Part shown: positions 35,466-43,730 of the stretch, in pieces
How positions within the stretch are numbered: the first letter of the stretch is position 1
How the letters are laid out: each line of letters opens with the position of its first letter
Assembly: GCF_014650755.1 (NCBI RefSeq)
Contig: NZ_BMVO01000029.1
Location: 1-64,000 of the forward strand
DNA length: 64,000 bases
Reading direction: 5' to 3'
Source: Streptomyces chryseus
GTDB taxonomy: Bacteria; Actinomycetota; Actinomycetes; Streptomycetales; Streptomycetaceae
Program-made: the position numbers and the translations under genes
The notes under the pieces: model-generated
The model's input: the letters and a program-made list of their open reading frames with translations, nothing else
Databases searched by the model: none
What the model was told of the DNA's origin: nothing

Positions 35466-36734
35466 ATGAGCGACTGGCCGGACGGATGGAACGACCGCAG
35501 CGACCCGCACGGTCGCGGCAGCGGCGGCGCGCAGCCCGAGGGCGCGCGGGTGATGAGGCATGTCCAGCGCGGCCAGGTGCCGCCGCCGGCCGCCCCCGTG
35601 CCGCCCGTGCGCCGCCCGGTGCCGGCGCAGCCGCAGGGTTACGACGACGGATACGGCCAGGGCTCCCACGGCGACGGCTACAACACCGGGCAGGTCTACG
35701 GCGGCGGCGGTGGCCGCGGCGGCCGTCCGCCGCGCGCGCCGCGGGTCGGTCCGGCGCCGGACTGGAGACGCCGTATCAAGGTGGGATCGCTGACGCTGGT
35801 CGTCGTGCTCCTCGCCGTCTCCATCGGCACGTACTTCTGGGCGGACGGCAAGCTCAAGCGCGAGGTCGACCTGTCGAAGGTCATCGAGCGCCCGGAGGCC
35901 GGCGACGGCACCAACTACCTGATCGTCGGTTCCGACAGCCGCGAGGGCATGTCGGCCGACGACAAGAAGAAGCTGCACACCGGGTCGGCCGAGGGCAAGC
36001 GCACCGACTCGATGATGATCCTGCACGACGGTTCCAACGGGCCGACCCTCATCTCGCTGCCGCGCGACTCCGAGGTGGAGATCCCGTCCTTCGTCGGCTC
36101 GGAGTCCGGCAAGAAGTTCCCGGGCCAGGGCAGGCGCGTGAAGCTGAACGCGGCGTACGCCGAGGACGGCCCCGAGCTGCTGGTCCGTACCGTCGAGCAC
36201 AACACCAAGCTGCGCATCGACCACTACGTCGAGATCGGCTTCGCCGGCTTCGCCAACATCGTGGACGCGATCGGCGGGGTGGAGATGGACATCCCCAAGG
36301 CGTTCAAGGACAAGAAGTCGGGCGCCGACTTCCAGGCCGGCAAGCAGACACTGAACGGCGAGCAGTCCCTGGCCTTCGTCCGCACCCGCTACGCCTTCGC
36401 GGGCAGCGACCTGGACCGTACGAAGAACCAGCAGAAGTTCCTCGCGGCGCTGGCGAGCCAGACGGCGACGCCGGGCACGATCCTGAACCCGTTCAAGCTC
36501 TACCCGACGATGGGCGCCGGCCTCGACACGCTCATTGTCGACGAGGACATGAGCCTGTGGTCGCTGGGTCAGATGTTCTTCGCGATGAAGGGCGTCACGG
36601 GCGGCGACGGTACGTCGATGAACATCCCGATCTCGGGCAGCAACGGCGGCAACCTGGTCTGGGACAAGGCCAAGGTCGCGCAGCTCGTGGAGCAGCTGAA
36701 GAACGACGAGAAGGTCACGGTCACCGGCAACTGA
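35466..36734 (+). CDS. LCP family protein, fifth of five
   Basis: This 422-residue protein starts MSDWPDGWNDRSDPHGRGSG. The first 95 residues are a Gly/Pro/Tyr-rich disordered cytosolic region, followed by one membrane helix (about 107-127) and an LCP domain: TNYLIVGSDSREGMSADD, RTDSMMILH, LISLPRDSEVEIP, IDHYVEIGFAGFANIVDAIGG, LNGEQSLAFVRTRYAFAGSDLDRTKNQQKF. There is no LytR_C domain. This version most resembles the canonical LCP ligases that attach teichoic or teichulosonic acids. No ribosome binding site is visible; a CACACT box suggests a leaderless start. Confidence 0.92.
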   Translation: MSDWPDGWNDRSDPHGRGSGGAQPEGARVMRHVQRGQVPPPAAPVPPVRRPVPAQPQGYDDGYGQGSHGDGYNTGQVYGGGGGRGGRPPRAPRVGPAPDWRRRIKVGSLTLVVVLLAVSIGTYFWADGKLKREVDLSKVIERPEAGDGTNYLIVGSDSREGMSADDKKKLHTGSAEGKRTDSMMILHDGSNGPTLISLPRDSEVEIPSFVGSESGKKFPGQGRRVKLNAAYAEDGPELLVRTVEHNTKLRIDHYVEIGFAGFANIVDAIGGVEMDIPKAFKDKKSGADFQAGKQTLNGEQSLAFVRTRYAFAGSDLDRTKNQQKFLAALASQTATPGTILNPFKLYPTMGAGLDTLIVDEDMSLWSLGQMFFAMKGVTGGDGTSMNIPISGSNGGNLVWDKAKVAQLVEQLKNDEKVTVTGN

Positions 36735-36744
36735 CCGGACCTGC

Positions 36745-36782
36745 CGAAGGGGCCCGGACGGATCACCGTCCGGGCCCCTTCG
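36745..36782. terminator. Bidirectional hairpin terminator
   Basis: A perfect 17-bp inverted repeat (36745-36761 and 36766-36782) with a 4-nt loop separates the convergent fifth LCP and acyl-CoA dehydrogenase genes. It starts CGAAGG and ends CCTTCG. Confidence 0.88.
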
Positions 36783-36790
36783 TCGTACGC

Positions 36791-37963
36791 CTACGGCAGG
36801 TTGCGGGCCATCACGATCCGCTGAACCTGGTTCGTTCCTTCATAAATCTGCGTGATCTTGGCGTCGCGCATCATGCGCTCGACCGGGTAGTCACGGGTGT
36901 AGCCGTAGCCGCCGAGGAGCTGGACGGCGTCCGTGGTGATCTCCATGGCGGCGTCGGAGGCGTAGCACTTGGCCGCGGCGCCGAAGAACGTCAGGCCCTC
37001 CTGTTCACCTCCGGCGGACACGCGCTCGGACTTGGCGGCGGCCGCGTACGTCAGCTGGCGGGCGGCCTCCAGCTTCATGGCCATGTCGGCGAGCATGAAC
37101 TGCACGCCCTGGAAGTCGCCGATCGGCTTGCCGAACTGCTTGCGCTCCTGGACGTAACCCTTGGCGTAGTCCAGGGCGCCCTGGGCGATGCCGAGCGCCT
37201 GGGCCGCGATCGTGATGCGGGTGTGGTCCAGGGTCTTCATCGCCGTGGCGAAGCCGGTGCCCTCCTCGCCGATCATGCGGTCGGCGGGGATGCGGACGTT
37301 GTCGAGGTAGACCTCGCGGGTCGGCGAGCCCTTGATGCCGAGCTTCTTCTCCGGCGCGCCGAAGGAGACGCCCTCGTCCGACTTCTCGACGACGAAGGCG
37401 CTGATGCCCTTCGAGCGCTTGGCCGGGTCGGTGACGGCCATCACCGTGTAGTACTCGCTGACGCCGGCGTTGGTGATCCAGCGCTTGACGCCGTTGAGGA
37501 CCCAGTAGTCGCCGTCGCGGACGGCCTTGGTCTTCATGCCCGCCGCGTCGGAGCCCGCGTCCGGCTCGGAGAGGCAGTACGAGAACATGCCCTCGCCCTT
37601 GGCGAGCGGCGTCATGTACTTCTTCTTCAGGTCCTCGCTGCCCGAGAGGATCACCGGGAGCGAGCCGAGCTTGTTGACCGCCGGGATCAGGGAGGAGGAC
37701 GCGCAGACGCGCGCGACCTCCTCGATGACGATCACGGTGGCCAGCGCGTCCGCGCCCGCGCCGCCGTAGGCCTCGGGCACGTGGATGGCCTGGAGGTCGT
37801 TGGCGACCAGGGCCTCCAGCGCCTCCTGCGGGAAGCGGGCCTCCTCGTCGACCGCCGCGGCGTACGGCGCGATCTTCGCCTCGGCGAGCGAGCGGACCGC
37901 GTCACGGAGCATGTCGTGCTCTTCGGACGGGCGGTACAGGTCGAAATCAGGCGAGCCTGCCAA
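36791..37963 (-). CDS. Acyl-CoA dehydrogenase
   Basis: This 390-residue flavoprotein of the ACAD family catalyses alpha,beta-dehydrogenation of an acyl-CoA. It starts at TTG (MAGSPDFDLYRPSEEHD) after GAGAG. Motifs include the FAD-binding FSYCLSEPDAGSDAAG near residue 125, WVLNGVKRWITNAG near 152, QERKQFGKPIGDFQ near 272, and the catalytic-region signature QIYEGTNQVQRIVMARNLP at the end, with the catalytic Glu expected in YEGT. A short-chain acyl-CoA substrate is likely. A possible operator lies 24 bp before the start. Confidence 0.93.
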   Translation of the reverse strand: MAGSPDFDLYRPSEEHDMLRDAVRSLAEAKIAPYAAAVDEEARFPQEALEALVANDLQAIHVPEAYGGAGADALATVIVIEEVARVCASSSLIPAVNKLGSLPVILSGSEDLKKKYMTPLAKGEGMFSYCLSEPDAGSDAAGMKTKAVRDGDYWVLNGVKRWITNAGVSEYYTVMAVTDPAKRSKGISAFVVEKSDEGVSFGAPEKKLGIKGSPTREVYLDNVRIPADRMIGEEGTGFATAMKTLDHTRITIAAQALGIAQGALDYAKGYVQERKQFGKPIGDFQGVQFMLADMAMKLEAARQLTYAAAAKSERVSAGGEQEGLTFFGAAAKCYASDAAMEITTDAVQLLGGYGYTRDYPVERMMRDAKITQIYEGTNQVQRIVMARNLP

Positions 37964-37986
37964 GGTCTCTCACTCCCCAAGGATGC

Positions 37987-38003
37987 TAACTACCGTTAAG
38001 TAA
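37987..38003 (-). promoter_or_regulatory. Possible operator upstream of the acyl-CoA dehydrogenase
   Basis: TAACTACCGTTAAGTAA is an AT-rich, imperfectly symmetric 17-mer that stands out in the 175-bp divergent region with ugd. It resembles TetR-type sites found in front of fatty-acid genes, but I cannot assign a regulator. Confidence 0.35.
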
Positions 38004-38139
38004 CCCAATTTTAGGGGGCGGGCCGCCCACAGGGATACGTGAGCTTGCCGACAGGGGGCAGCACGAAGACACGTTCCCGCAGGCAGGCCGGTCTATGCTC
38101 GGTCGGCGAATGTCTGCCCGCACCTCTCTGGAGCACCAC

Positions 38140-39486
38140 ATGGCCCTCAAGATCACTGTGATCGGCACCGGGTACCTCGGCGCGACCCACGCCGCGGCCA
38201 TGGCTGAGCTGGGCTTCGAGGTCCTGGGCCTCGACGTCGTGCCCGAGAAGATCGAGATGCTGGCGGCCGGCAAGGTCCCCATGTACGAACCGGGGCTGGA
38301 GGAGCTGCTGCGCAAGCACGTCGCGGGCATCGAGGGCTCCAGCGGACGGCTGCGCTTCACCACCTCGTGGGAGGAGGTCGGCGCGTTCGGCGACGTCCAC
38401 TTCGTGTGCGTGAACACACCGCAGAAGCACGGCGAGTACGCGTGCGACATGAGTTACGTCGAATCCGCCTTCGCCTCGCTCGCGCCGCGGCTCACCCGGC
38501 CCGTCCTCGTCGTCGGCAAGTCGACCGTCCCGGTCGGCAGCGCCGCCCGGCTCGCGGCGAAGCTCGCGGAGCTGGCCCCGGTGGGGGCGGACGCGGAGCT
38601 CGCGTGGAACCCGGAGTTCCTGCGCGAGGGGTTCGCCGTACAGGACACGCTGCACCCGGACCGGATCGTGGCCGGTGTGGCGAGCGCGGGCGCGGAGAAG
38701 CTGCTGCGCGAGGTGTACGCCGGGCCGATCGGGGAGGGCTCGCCGTTCGTGGTGACCGACTTCCCGACCGCCGAACTGGTGAAGACGTCCGCGAACTCGT
38801 TCCTGGCGACCAAGATCTCGTTCATCAACGCCATGGCCGAGGTGTGCGAGGCGGCCGACGGCGACGTGGTGAAGCTGGCCGAGGCCATCGGTTACGACGA
38901 GCGGATCGGCAAGAAGTTCCTGCGGGCGGGCATCGGCTTCGGCGGCGGCTGTCTGCCGAAGGACATCCGGGCGTTCATGGCGCGCGCCGGTGAGCTGGGC
39001 GCCGACCAGGCGCTCACCTTCCTGCGCGAGGTCGACTCGATCAACATGCGGCGCCGGGGCCACATGGTGGAGCTGGCCCGCGAGGCGGTCGGCGGCACCG
39101 GCGGCTTCCTGGGCAAGCGGGTCGCCGTACTGGGTGCGACGTTCAAGCCGGACTCGGACGACGTACGGGACTCGCCGGCGCTCAACGTCGCCGGGCAGAT
39201 CCACCTCCAGGGCGGCCAGGTCACCGTCTACGACCCGAAGGGCATGGAGAACGCGCAGCGTCTCTTCCCGACCCTGGGGTACGCCCCGACCGCCGTCGAC
39301 GCGGTGCGCGGCGCGGACGTGGTGCTGCACCTGACGGAGTGGCGCGAGTTCCGGGAGCTGGACCCGGCGGTGCTGGGCGAGGTGGCTTCCGAGCGGCTGA
39401 TCCTGGACGGCCGCAACGCGCTGGACCCGGAGCTGTGGCGCGGGGCGGGCTGGACGTACCGGGCGATGGGCCGCCCCAAGGCGTAG
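38140..39486 (+). CDS. UDP-glucose/GDP-mannose dehydrogenase family protein, probable UDP-glucose 6-dehydrogenase
   Basis: This 448-residue enzyme oxidises a nucleotide sugar at C6, most likely UDP-glucose to UDP-glucuronate. GGAG eight bases upstream sets the start MALKITVIGTGYLGATHAA, which contains the NAD-binding GxGYLG. Other motifs are FVCVNTPQ, VGKSTVPVGS, the NPEFLREGFAVQD loop near residue 165, and the catalytic cysteine in GIGFGGGCLPKD near 275. A C-terminal substrate-binding domain begins near 325 (VAVLGATFKPDSDDVRDSPAL). It lies beside the LCP/GT2 group, suggesting uronic acids in a wall or capsule polymer. Confidence 0.93.
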   Translation: MALKITVIGTGYLGATHAAAMAELGFEVLGLDVVPEKIEMLAAGKVPMYEPGLEELLRKHVAGIEGSSGRLRFTTSWEEVGAFGDVHFVCVNTPQKHGEYACDMSYVESAFASLAPRLTRPVLVVGKSTVPVGSAARLAAKLAELAPVGADAELAWNPEFLREGFAVQDTLHPDRIVAGVASAGAEKLLREVYAGPIGEGSPFVVTDFPTAELVKTSANSFLATKISFINAMAEVCEAADGDVVKLAEAIGYDERIGKKFLRAGIGFGGGCLPKDIRAFMARAGELGADQALTFLREVDSINMRRRGHMVELAREAVGGTGGFLGKRVAVLGATFKPDSDDVRDSPALNVAGQIHLQGGQVTVYDPKGMENAQRLFPTLGYAPTAVDAVRGADVVLHLTEWREFRELDPAVLGEVASERLILDGRNALDPELWRGAGWTYRAMGRPKA

Positions 39487-39487
39487 G

Positions 39488-39991
39488 TCAGCCCTTCGCG
39501 CGGCCGGCGCGGTACTTGCGCATCTTCGCCCGGCTGCCGCAGACCGCCATGGTGCACCAGCGGCTGCGGCCCGCCGGGCTGCGGTCGTAGTACGCCCACT
39601 GGCAGTCCTCTGCCTCGCACGCCTTGAGGCGCGGCCAGGTGCCGTCGGCGTGGGCCGACGCGATGGCCGCCGCGACGCGGGAGGCCAGGGCGCCCGGGTC
39701 CGCCGGGCGCAGGGCGGCCGCGCCCGCGCCGTCCACGGTGACGAGCAGCGGGGCCGCCGCCAGCAGCCGGTCGAGGGACGCGGTGGACACCTCCCGGCCG
39801 GCATGGGCCAGGCACGCGGCGCGCAGGGCCTCACGGAGCTCGCGCGCCCCCGGGACGCCGGCCTCGGTGAGCCCGAAGGCCGTGCGGCCGGCCTCCGTGT
39901 CCAGGGAGTCGGCGCCCTTCTCCACGTCGAGCGTGTTCACCAGGGCTTCCACCAGTGCGAGCTCTCCCGGTGCGGGTGCCCTGTCATTCAT
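39488..39991 (-). CDS. CGNR zinc-finger / ABATE domain regulator
   Basis: This 167-residue protein starts MNDRAPAPGELALVEALVNT. The N-terminal ABATE domain (to about residue 115) is followed by a C-terminal zinc finger LKACEAEDCQWAYYDRSPAGRSRWC..VCGSRAKMRKYR, with four cysteines and the usual CGNR loop altered to CGSR. These proteins are thought to be stress-related DNA-binding regulators. A TAACCT -10 box seven bases before the ATG suggests a leaderless start, and a strong GTTACC-type inverted repeat fills the 90 bp between this gene and the divergent VOC gene, so it probably controls itself and that gene. Confidence 0.87.
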   Translation of the reverse strand: MNDRAPAPGELALVEALVNTLDVEKGADSLDTEAGRTAFGLTEAGVPGARELREALRAACLAHAGREVSTASLDRLLAAAPLLVTVDGAGAAALRPADPGALASRVAAAIASAHADGTWPRLKACEAEDCQWAYYDRSPAGRSRWCTMAVCGSRAKMRKYRAGRAKG

Positions 39992-39998
39992 GGTTGCG

Positions 39999-40004
39999 AG
40001 GTTA
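39999..40004 (-). promoter_or_regulatory. -10 box of the CGNR gene overlapping a GTTACC half-site
   Basis: TAACCT on the minus strand ends seven bases before the ATG. The GTTACC half-site at 40001-40006 overlaps it, which would suit autorepression. Confidence 0.5.
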
Positions 40005-40025
40005 CCCCTTATGCGGGAGCATGCA

Positions 40026-40060
40026 GTAACGGTTACCGGTTGATGGAGTCAACAGGTAAC
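40026..40060. promoter_or_regulatory. Operator-like inverted repeat in the CGNR/VOC divergent region
   Basis: GTTACCGGTTGA (40032-40043) and TCAACAGGTAAC (40049-40060) form 12-bp arms with one mismatch around a 5-bp centre. GTAAC-G-GTTAC (40026-40036) is a second, overlapping palindrome, and a single GTTACC lies at 40001. Repeated GTTACC half-sites across a short divergent promoter strongly suggest a dimeric regulator, most simply the CGNR protein. Confidence 0.65.
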
Positions 40061-40081
40061 GCATCCCGAGGGAGGATCAGC

Positions 40082-40453
40082 ATGAGCAGCACAGCGATCG
40101 CCAAGCTGGGAACCGTCGTACTGGACTGTCCCGATCCCACCGCTCTCGCCCGCTTCTACGCCGAGCTGCTGGGCGGGGAGGCCCGGGCCGCGGAGGAGGG
40201 GTGGGTCGACCTCGCCGGGTACGAGGGGACGCCACTGGCCTTCCAGGAAGCCCCCGGGTTCGTACCGCCGCGGTGGCCCGCGCCGGACGGCTCGCAGCAG
40301 TTCCACCTCGACCTGACGGTCGACGATCTGGACACGGCGGAGGAACGGGTGCTCGCGCTCGGCGCGAAGCCGCTGGACGCGGCCGGCCGGGACAGGTCGT
40401 GGCGGGTCTACGCCGACCCGGCCGGGCACCCGTTCTGCCTCTGCGCCTGCTGA
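40082..40453 (+). CDS. VOC family (glyoxalase/bleomycin-resistance fold) protein
   Basis: This 123-residue protein starts MSSTAIAKLGTVVLDCPDPT after a good GGGAGG ribosome binding site. It has two beta-alpha-beta-beta-beta modules: ARFYAELLGGEARAAEEGW and FHLDLTVDDLDTAEERVLALGAKPLD, ending RVYADPAGHPFCLCAC. The fold hosts glyoxalases, dioxygenases and drug-binding resistance proteins; actinobacterial members of this size are mostly uncharacterised. It is divergent from the CGNR regulator across a strong operator, so it may be induced by the same compound or stress. Confidence 0.85.
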   Translation: MSSTAIAKLGTVVLDCPDPTALARFYAELLGGEARAAEEGWVDLAGYEGTPLAFQEAPGFVPPRWPAPDGSQQFHLDLTVDDLDTAEERVLALGAKPLDAAGRDRSWRVYADPAGHPFCLCAC

Positions 40454-40463
40454 CCGCGCTCCG

Positions 40464-41660
40464 TCAGGTGACGACGGGGGCGGGGCGGCGGCGGGCGGCG
40501 CGGGAGGTGAACTCCGTGTCCCGTACGACCCGTGCCGCGTTGCCCCACGTCAGCAGGGCGAGGTCCTCCTCGTCCCAGCCGCGGTCGATCAGCTCCGCGA
40601 GGAGATACGGGTAGCACGAGACGTCCCGCAGATCGTCCCCGTGCGGCACGTCGGCCACATCCGCCCCGTACATCCCGCTCAGCCCGACGCATTCGCGCCC
40701 GGCCACCGCGCGCACGTGGTCGATGTGGTCGGCCACCCGGCTCACGGTCTGCTCGGGGGCGAAGCCGACCATGCAGACGCCCTTGTCCGGCGTCAGGGCC
40801 CGCAGTACGTCGTCGCAGGCGTTCGCCGGGGCGTCGGTCAGGGTGCGGGCGCCGGAGTGGGAGAGGACGACCGGGGCGCGGCTGACGGACAGGACGCCGC
40901 GCACGGATTCCACCGGGACGCCGGTGAGGTCGATGACTACGCCGAGGCGGTTCATCTCCCGTACGACGTCCTGGCCGAAGGAGGTCAGCCCCTCCCCCTT
41001 CGCACCGGCCCAGCGGGTGCCGGCGAACGTGACGCTGCGTACGCCGAGTGCCTGGTACGCGCGGAGCGTGCCCAGCGACTCGCCCAGGGCGTGGCCCGAG
41101 ACGGGGCCGAGCAGGGAGGCGATGCGCCCGCAGTTGCGGGCGTCGGCCATGTCGCCGGCGGTGAGGGCCAGACGCAGGCCCTCGGGGTACGCGGCCACGA
41201 CCTTCTTGATGAGGTCGATCTGTTCGAGGGTGGCGCTGATGGCCCGGTCGCCGGCGTACTCCGCCGAGACGAGCAGGGACCAGAACTGGGCGCCGACGCC
41301 GCCGGCGCGCAGGCGGGGGATGTCGGTGTCCAGGGTGCTCTCACCGAGTTCGAGATCGTGCCACTGGCGCTGCCCGAGGATCGACGCGAGACGGTTGAAC
41401 CCGTCCGCGACGGGGTGCTCGACGAGGAGCGCGCGGGCGCGGCCGAGGCTGTCCTCGGGGGCGGGGGGCGGAGCCACGGGCTCGCCCTCCTGCCCCGCGA
41501 CGCCGTCGAACACGAGCTCTTCCAGCTCGTCGAGTTCGTCGGGCGACGCGGCCCGGGCCTCGGGTTCCGGTGTCTCAGGAACGGCCGTGCCCAGCATTCG
41601 GTCGAGTTCGCCGACCGCGGTGGTGGACGAGGTGTGCGGGTCGTCCTGCAGATCTGCCAT
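40464..41660 (-). CDS. Membrane-dipeptidase-like protein lacking most metal ligands (pseudoenzyme)
   Basis: This 398-residue relative of the renal dipeptidase family has an acidic extension of about 65 residues at its N-terminus. Compared with the active paralog at 41998, DGHND has become DGFNR, MGAEGGH has become LGPVSGH, VDLSHV has become IDLTGV, and GGDFDG has become SGMYGA. Only the His of SHSGAR is kept, so the binuclear zinc site cannot form normally. The rest of the barrel (TDIPRLRAGGVGAQFWS, GRIASLL, LLTWGNAARVVRD) is well preserved, pointing to a retained structural or binding role. It lies downstream of the active gene on the same strand. Confidence 0.88.
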   Translation of the reverse strand: MADLQDDPHTSSTTAVGELDRMLGTAVPETPEPEARAASPDELDELEELVFDGVAGQEGEPVAPPPAPEDSLGRARALLVEHPVADGFNRLASILGQRQWHDLELGESTLDTDIPRLRAGGVGAQFWSLLVSAEYAGDRAISATLEQIDLIKKVVAAYPEGLRLALTAGDMADARNCGRIASLLGPVSGHALGESLGTLRAYQALGVRSVTFAGTRWAGAKGEGLTSFGQDVVREMNRLGVVIDLTGVPVESVRGVLSVSRAPVVLSHSGARTLTDAPANACDDVLRALTPDKGVCMVGFAPEQTVSRVADHIDHVRAVAGRECVGLSGMYGADVADVPHGDDLRDVSCYPYLLAELIDRGWDEEDLALLTWGNAARVVRDTEFTSRAARRRPAPVVT

Positions 41661-41997
41661 GACGGGACTCCGAATTCATGGACGCAGTACGGCCACGGTG
41701 TCACGGGAGCTCCGAGGGTTCGCGGCGGACGGCGCGTTCGGGGTACGCCCCCTGCGCCGCCTGGGCTCGGGGCCCCTCGCCGTAGCCGGGGTACGGCCCT
41801 TGCCCCTGCGGGCTCCGGGTGCCCCGACCCACCTCCCGGCGCTGCGCGCCGGGCCCGTCCGTTCAGCGGGGCGTGGGCGCTGACGGGCGCTGCGGTGGCC
41901 CGTTCAGAATCCGGGGAGACGCCCCGGCGCGGCACCGACCCCGAAGCCACCGAGCCCATGCCTCGCGGCTGGGCACAGAACCGAAGCCCCGCCCCCC
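41661..41997 (-). other. Intergenic region between the two dipeptidase-family genes, with a hairpin
   Basis: No gene is seen in these 337 bp. CCCGGCGC-TGC-GCGCCGGG (41835-41853) is a perfect 8-bp-stem hairpin that could end the purK-purE-dipeptidase transcript. GTTCAG occurs twice nearby. A promoter for the downstream pseudoenzyme gene is not obvious. Confidence 0.45.
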
Positions 41998-43197
41998 CTA
42001 CCCGTCCAGTTCCGCCAGTGTCGCGTTGGACGGGGGAACGTGGCTCAGCGAGGCGGACACCGACTCCGCGTCGCGCAGGGCTCGTACCGCGTTGTGCCAG
42101 GTCAGCTTCGCCACGTCCGGCTCCGACCACCCCCGCCCCAGCAGCTCCGCGATCAGGTTCGGGTACCCGGCCACGTCCTCCAGGCCCGCCGGCGTGAACG
42201 CCGTCCCGTCGAAGTCGCCGCCGATGCCGATGTGGTCCACGCCCGCGACCTCCCGCATGTGGTCCAGGTGATCGGCGACCGTGGCCACCGTCGCGACCGG
42301 CCGCGGATCCGCCTCCTCGAACGCCCTGTGGACCTTCATCGCGTCCGCCGTCGTGTCCAGGTGGTGCAACCCGTGCGCCCGCATGTTCTCGTCGGCCCGC
42401 CGTGTCCACTCCACCGCCTCCGGCAGCACGAACTTCGGCACGAACGTCGCCATGGCCACTCCGCCGTTGGCGGGGAGGAGTGCCAGTACGTCGTCCGGAA
42501 TGTTGCGCGGGTGGTCGCACACCGCCCGCGCCGACGAGTGCGAGAAGATCACCGGTGCCTCGGACACCGCCAGCGCGTCGCGCATCGTCGTGGCCGCCAC
42601 ATGGGACAGGTCCACCAGCATGCCGACGCGGTTCATCTCCCGGACCACCTCACGGCCGAACGGCGAAAGGCCGCCCACCCCCGGTGCGTCCGTCGCCGAG
42701 TCCGCCCACGCGATGTTGTCGTTGTGCGTCAGGGTCATGTACCGGACGCCCAGCGCGTGCAACGCCCGCAACGTGGCGAGGGAGTTATTGATGGAGTGGC
42801 CGCCCTCGGCGCCCATCAGCGAGGCGATCCGCCCCTCGGCGCGAGCCGACTCCATGTCGTCCGCCGTCGTCGCCCGCGCCAAGTCGCCCGGGTAGCGCGC
42901 CAGCAGCTGTTCGACGACGTCGATCTGCTCCAGCGTCGCGCTGACCGCCGCGTCCCCCGCCAGGTCGGACCGTACGTACACGGACCAGAACTGCGCCCCG
43001 ACGCCCCCCGCCCGCAGGCGGGGGATGTCGGTGTGGAGGGAGGCCGACTGGTCGGCGGCGATGTCGCGCCGGTCCAGGTCGTAACGGACCTGCTCACGCA
43101 GCGCCCACGGCAGGTCGTTGTGCCCGTCGACCACCGGGTGCGCCGCGAGCAGCTCGCGCGCCCGGTCCACCCGCCGGTCGCGCTCCCCCGGCGTCAC
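41998..43197 (-). CDS. Membrane dipeptidase (renal dipeptidase family, M19)
   Basis: This 399-residue zinc dipeptidase resembles S. coelicolor Sco3058, a close bacterial relative of human renal dipeptidase that hydrolyses L-X/D-amino acid dipeptides. The metal ligands are all visible: VVDGHNDLPW near residues 22-31, LMGAEGGH near 127, VDLSHV near 197, FSHSSAR near 219, and IGIGGDFDG near 325. There is no signal peptide, so it should be cytosolic. Its GTG overlaps the purE stop (GTGA), so the gene is translationally coupled to purine synthesis genes. Confidence 0.93.
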   Translation of the reverse strand: MTPGERDRRVDRARELLAAHPVVDGHNDLPWALREQVRYDLDRRDIAADQSASLHTDIPRLRAGGVGAQFWSVYVRSDLAGDAAVSATLEQIDVVEQLLARYPGDLARATTADDMESARAEGRIASLMGAEGGHSINNSLATLRALHALGVRYMTLTHNDNIAWADSATDAPGVGGLSPFGREVVREMNRVGMLVDLSHVAATTMRDALAVSEAPVIFSHSSARAVCDHPRNIPDDVLALLPANGGVAMATFVPKFVLPEAVEWTRRADENMRAHGLHHLDTTADAMKVHRAFEEADPRPVATVATVADHLDHMREVAGVDHIGIGGDFDGTAFTPAGLEDVAGYPNLIAELLGRGWSEPDVAKLTWHNAVRALRDAESVSASLSHVPPSNATLAELDG

Positions 43198-43730
43198 TTG
43201 CCGAAGCCGAACGCGTCCGCGCCCTGCGCCTTGGCCCGCAGCCGCTTGCCCTTCTCCGTGGCCTGGTCGTTCAGCTCCTGCTGGAACTCCCGCATGCGCG
43301 CGAGGAGTTCGGGGTCGTGCGCCGCGAGCATGCGGGTCGCCAGCAGGCCCGCGTTGCGCGCGCCGGCGACCGACACGGTGGCGACCGGCACCCCGGCCGG
43401 CATCTGCACGATGGACAGCAGCGAGTCCATCCCGTCGAGGTACTTGAGCGGCACCGGCACACCGATCACCGGCAGCGGCGTCACCGACGCCAGCATGCCG
43501 GGCAGGTGCGCCGCCCCGCCCGCGCCCGCGATGATCACCTTGAGGCCGCGGCCGTCCGCCTCCTCGCCGTACGCGATCATCTCGCGCGGCATGCGGTGCG
43601 CAGAGACGACGTCGACCTCGTACGGGACCGAGAACTCGTCCAGGGCCTTCGCGGCGGCCTCCATGACCGGCCAGTCCGAGTCGGAGCCCATCACGATGCC
43701 GACTACGGGGGCTGCAGCAGGGGTCGTCAT
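43194..43730 (-). CDS. purE: N5-carboxyaminoimidazole ribonucleotide mutase
   Basis: PurE class I converts N5-CAIR to CAIR in purine synthesis. The 178-residue protein has MGSDSDWPVM near residue 14, VVSAHRMP near 41 (with the catalytic His), AGAGGAAHLPGM near 68, SLLSIVQMPAGVPVATV near 102 and GARNAGLLA near 122. It has a C-terminal extension rich in Lys/Glu (from about 140) compared with the shortest family members. It is coupled to purK upstream (ATGA overlap) and to the dipeptidase gene downstream (GTGA). Confidence 0.96.
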   Translation of the reverse strand: MTTPAAAPVVGIVMGSDSDWPVMEAAAKALDEFSVPYEVDVVSAHRMPREMIAYGEEADGRGLKVIIAGAGGAAHLPGMLASVTPLPVIGVPVPLKYLDGMDSLLSIVQMPAGVPVATVSVAGARNAGLLATRMLAAHDPELLARMREFQQELNDQATEKGKRLRAKAQGADAFGFGK

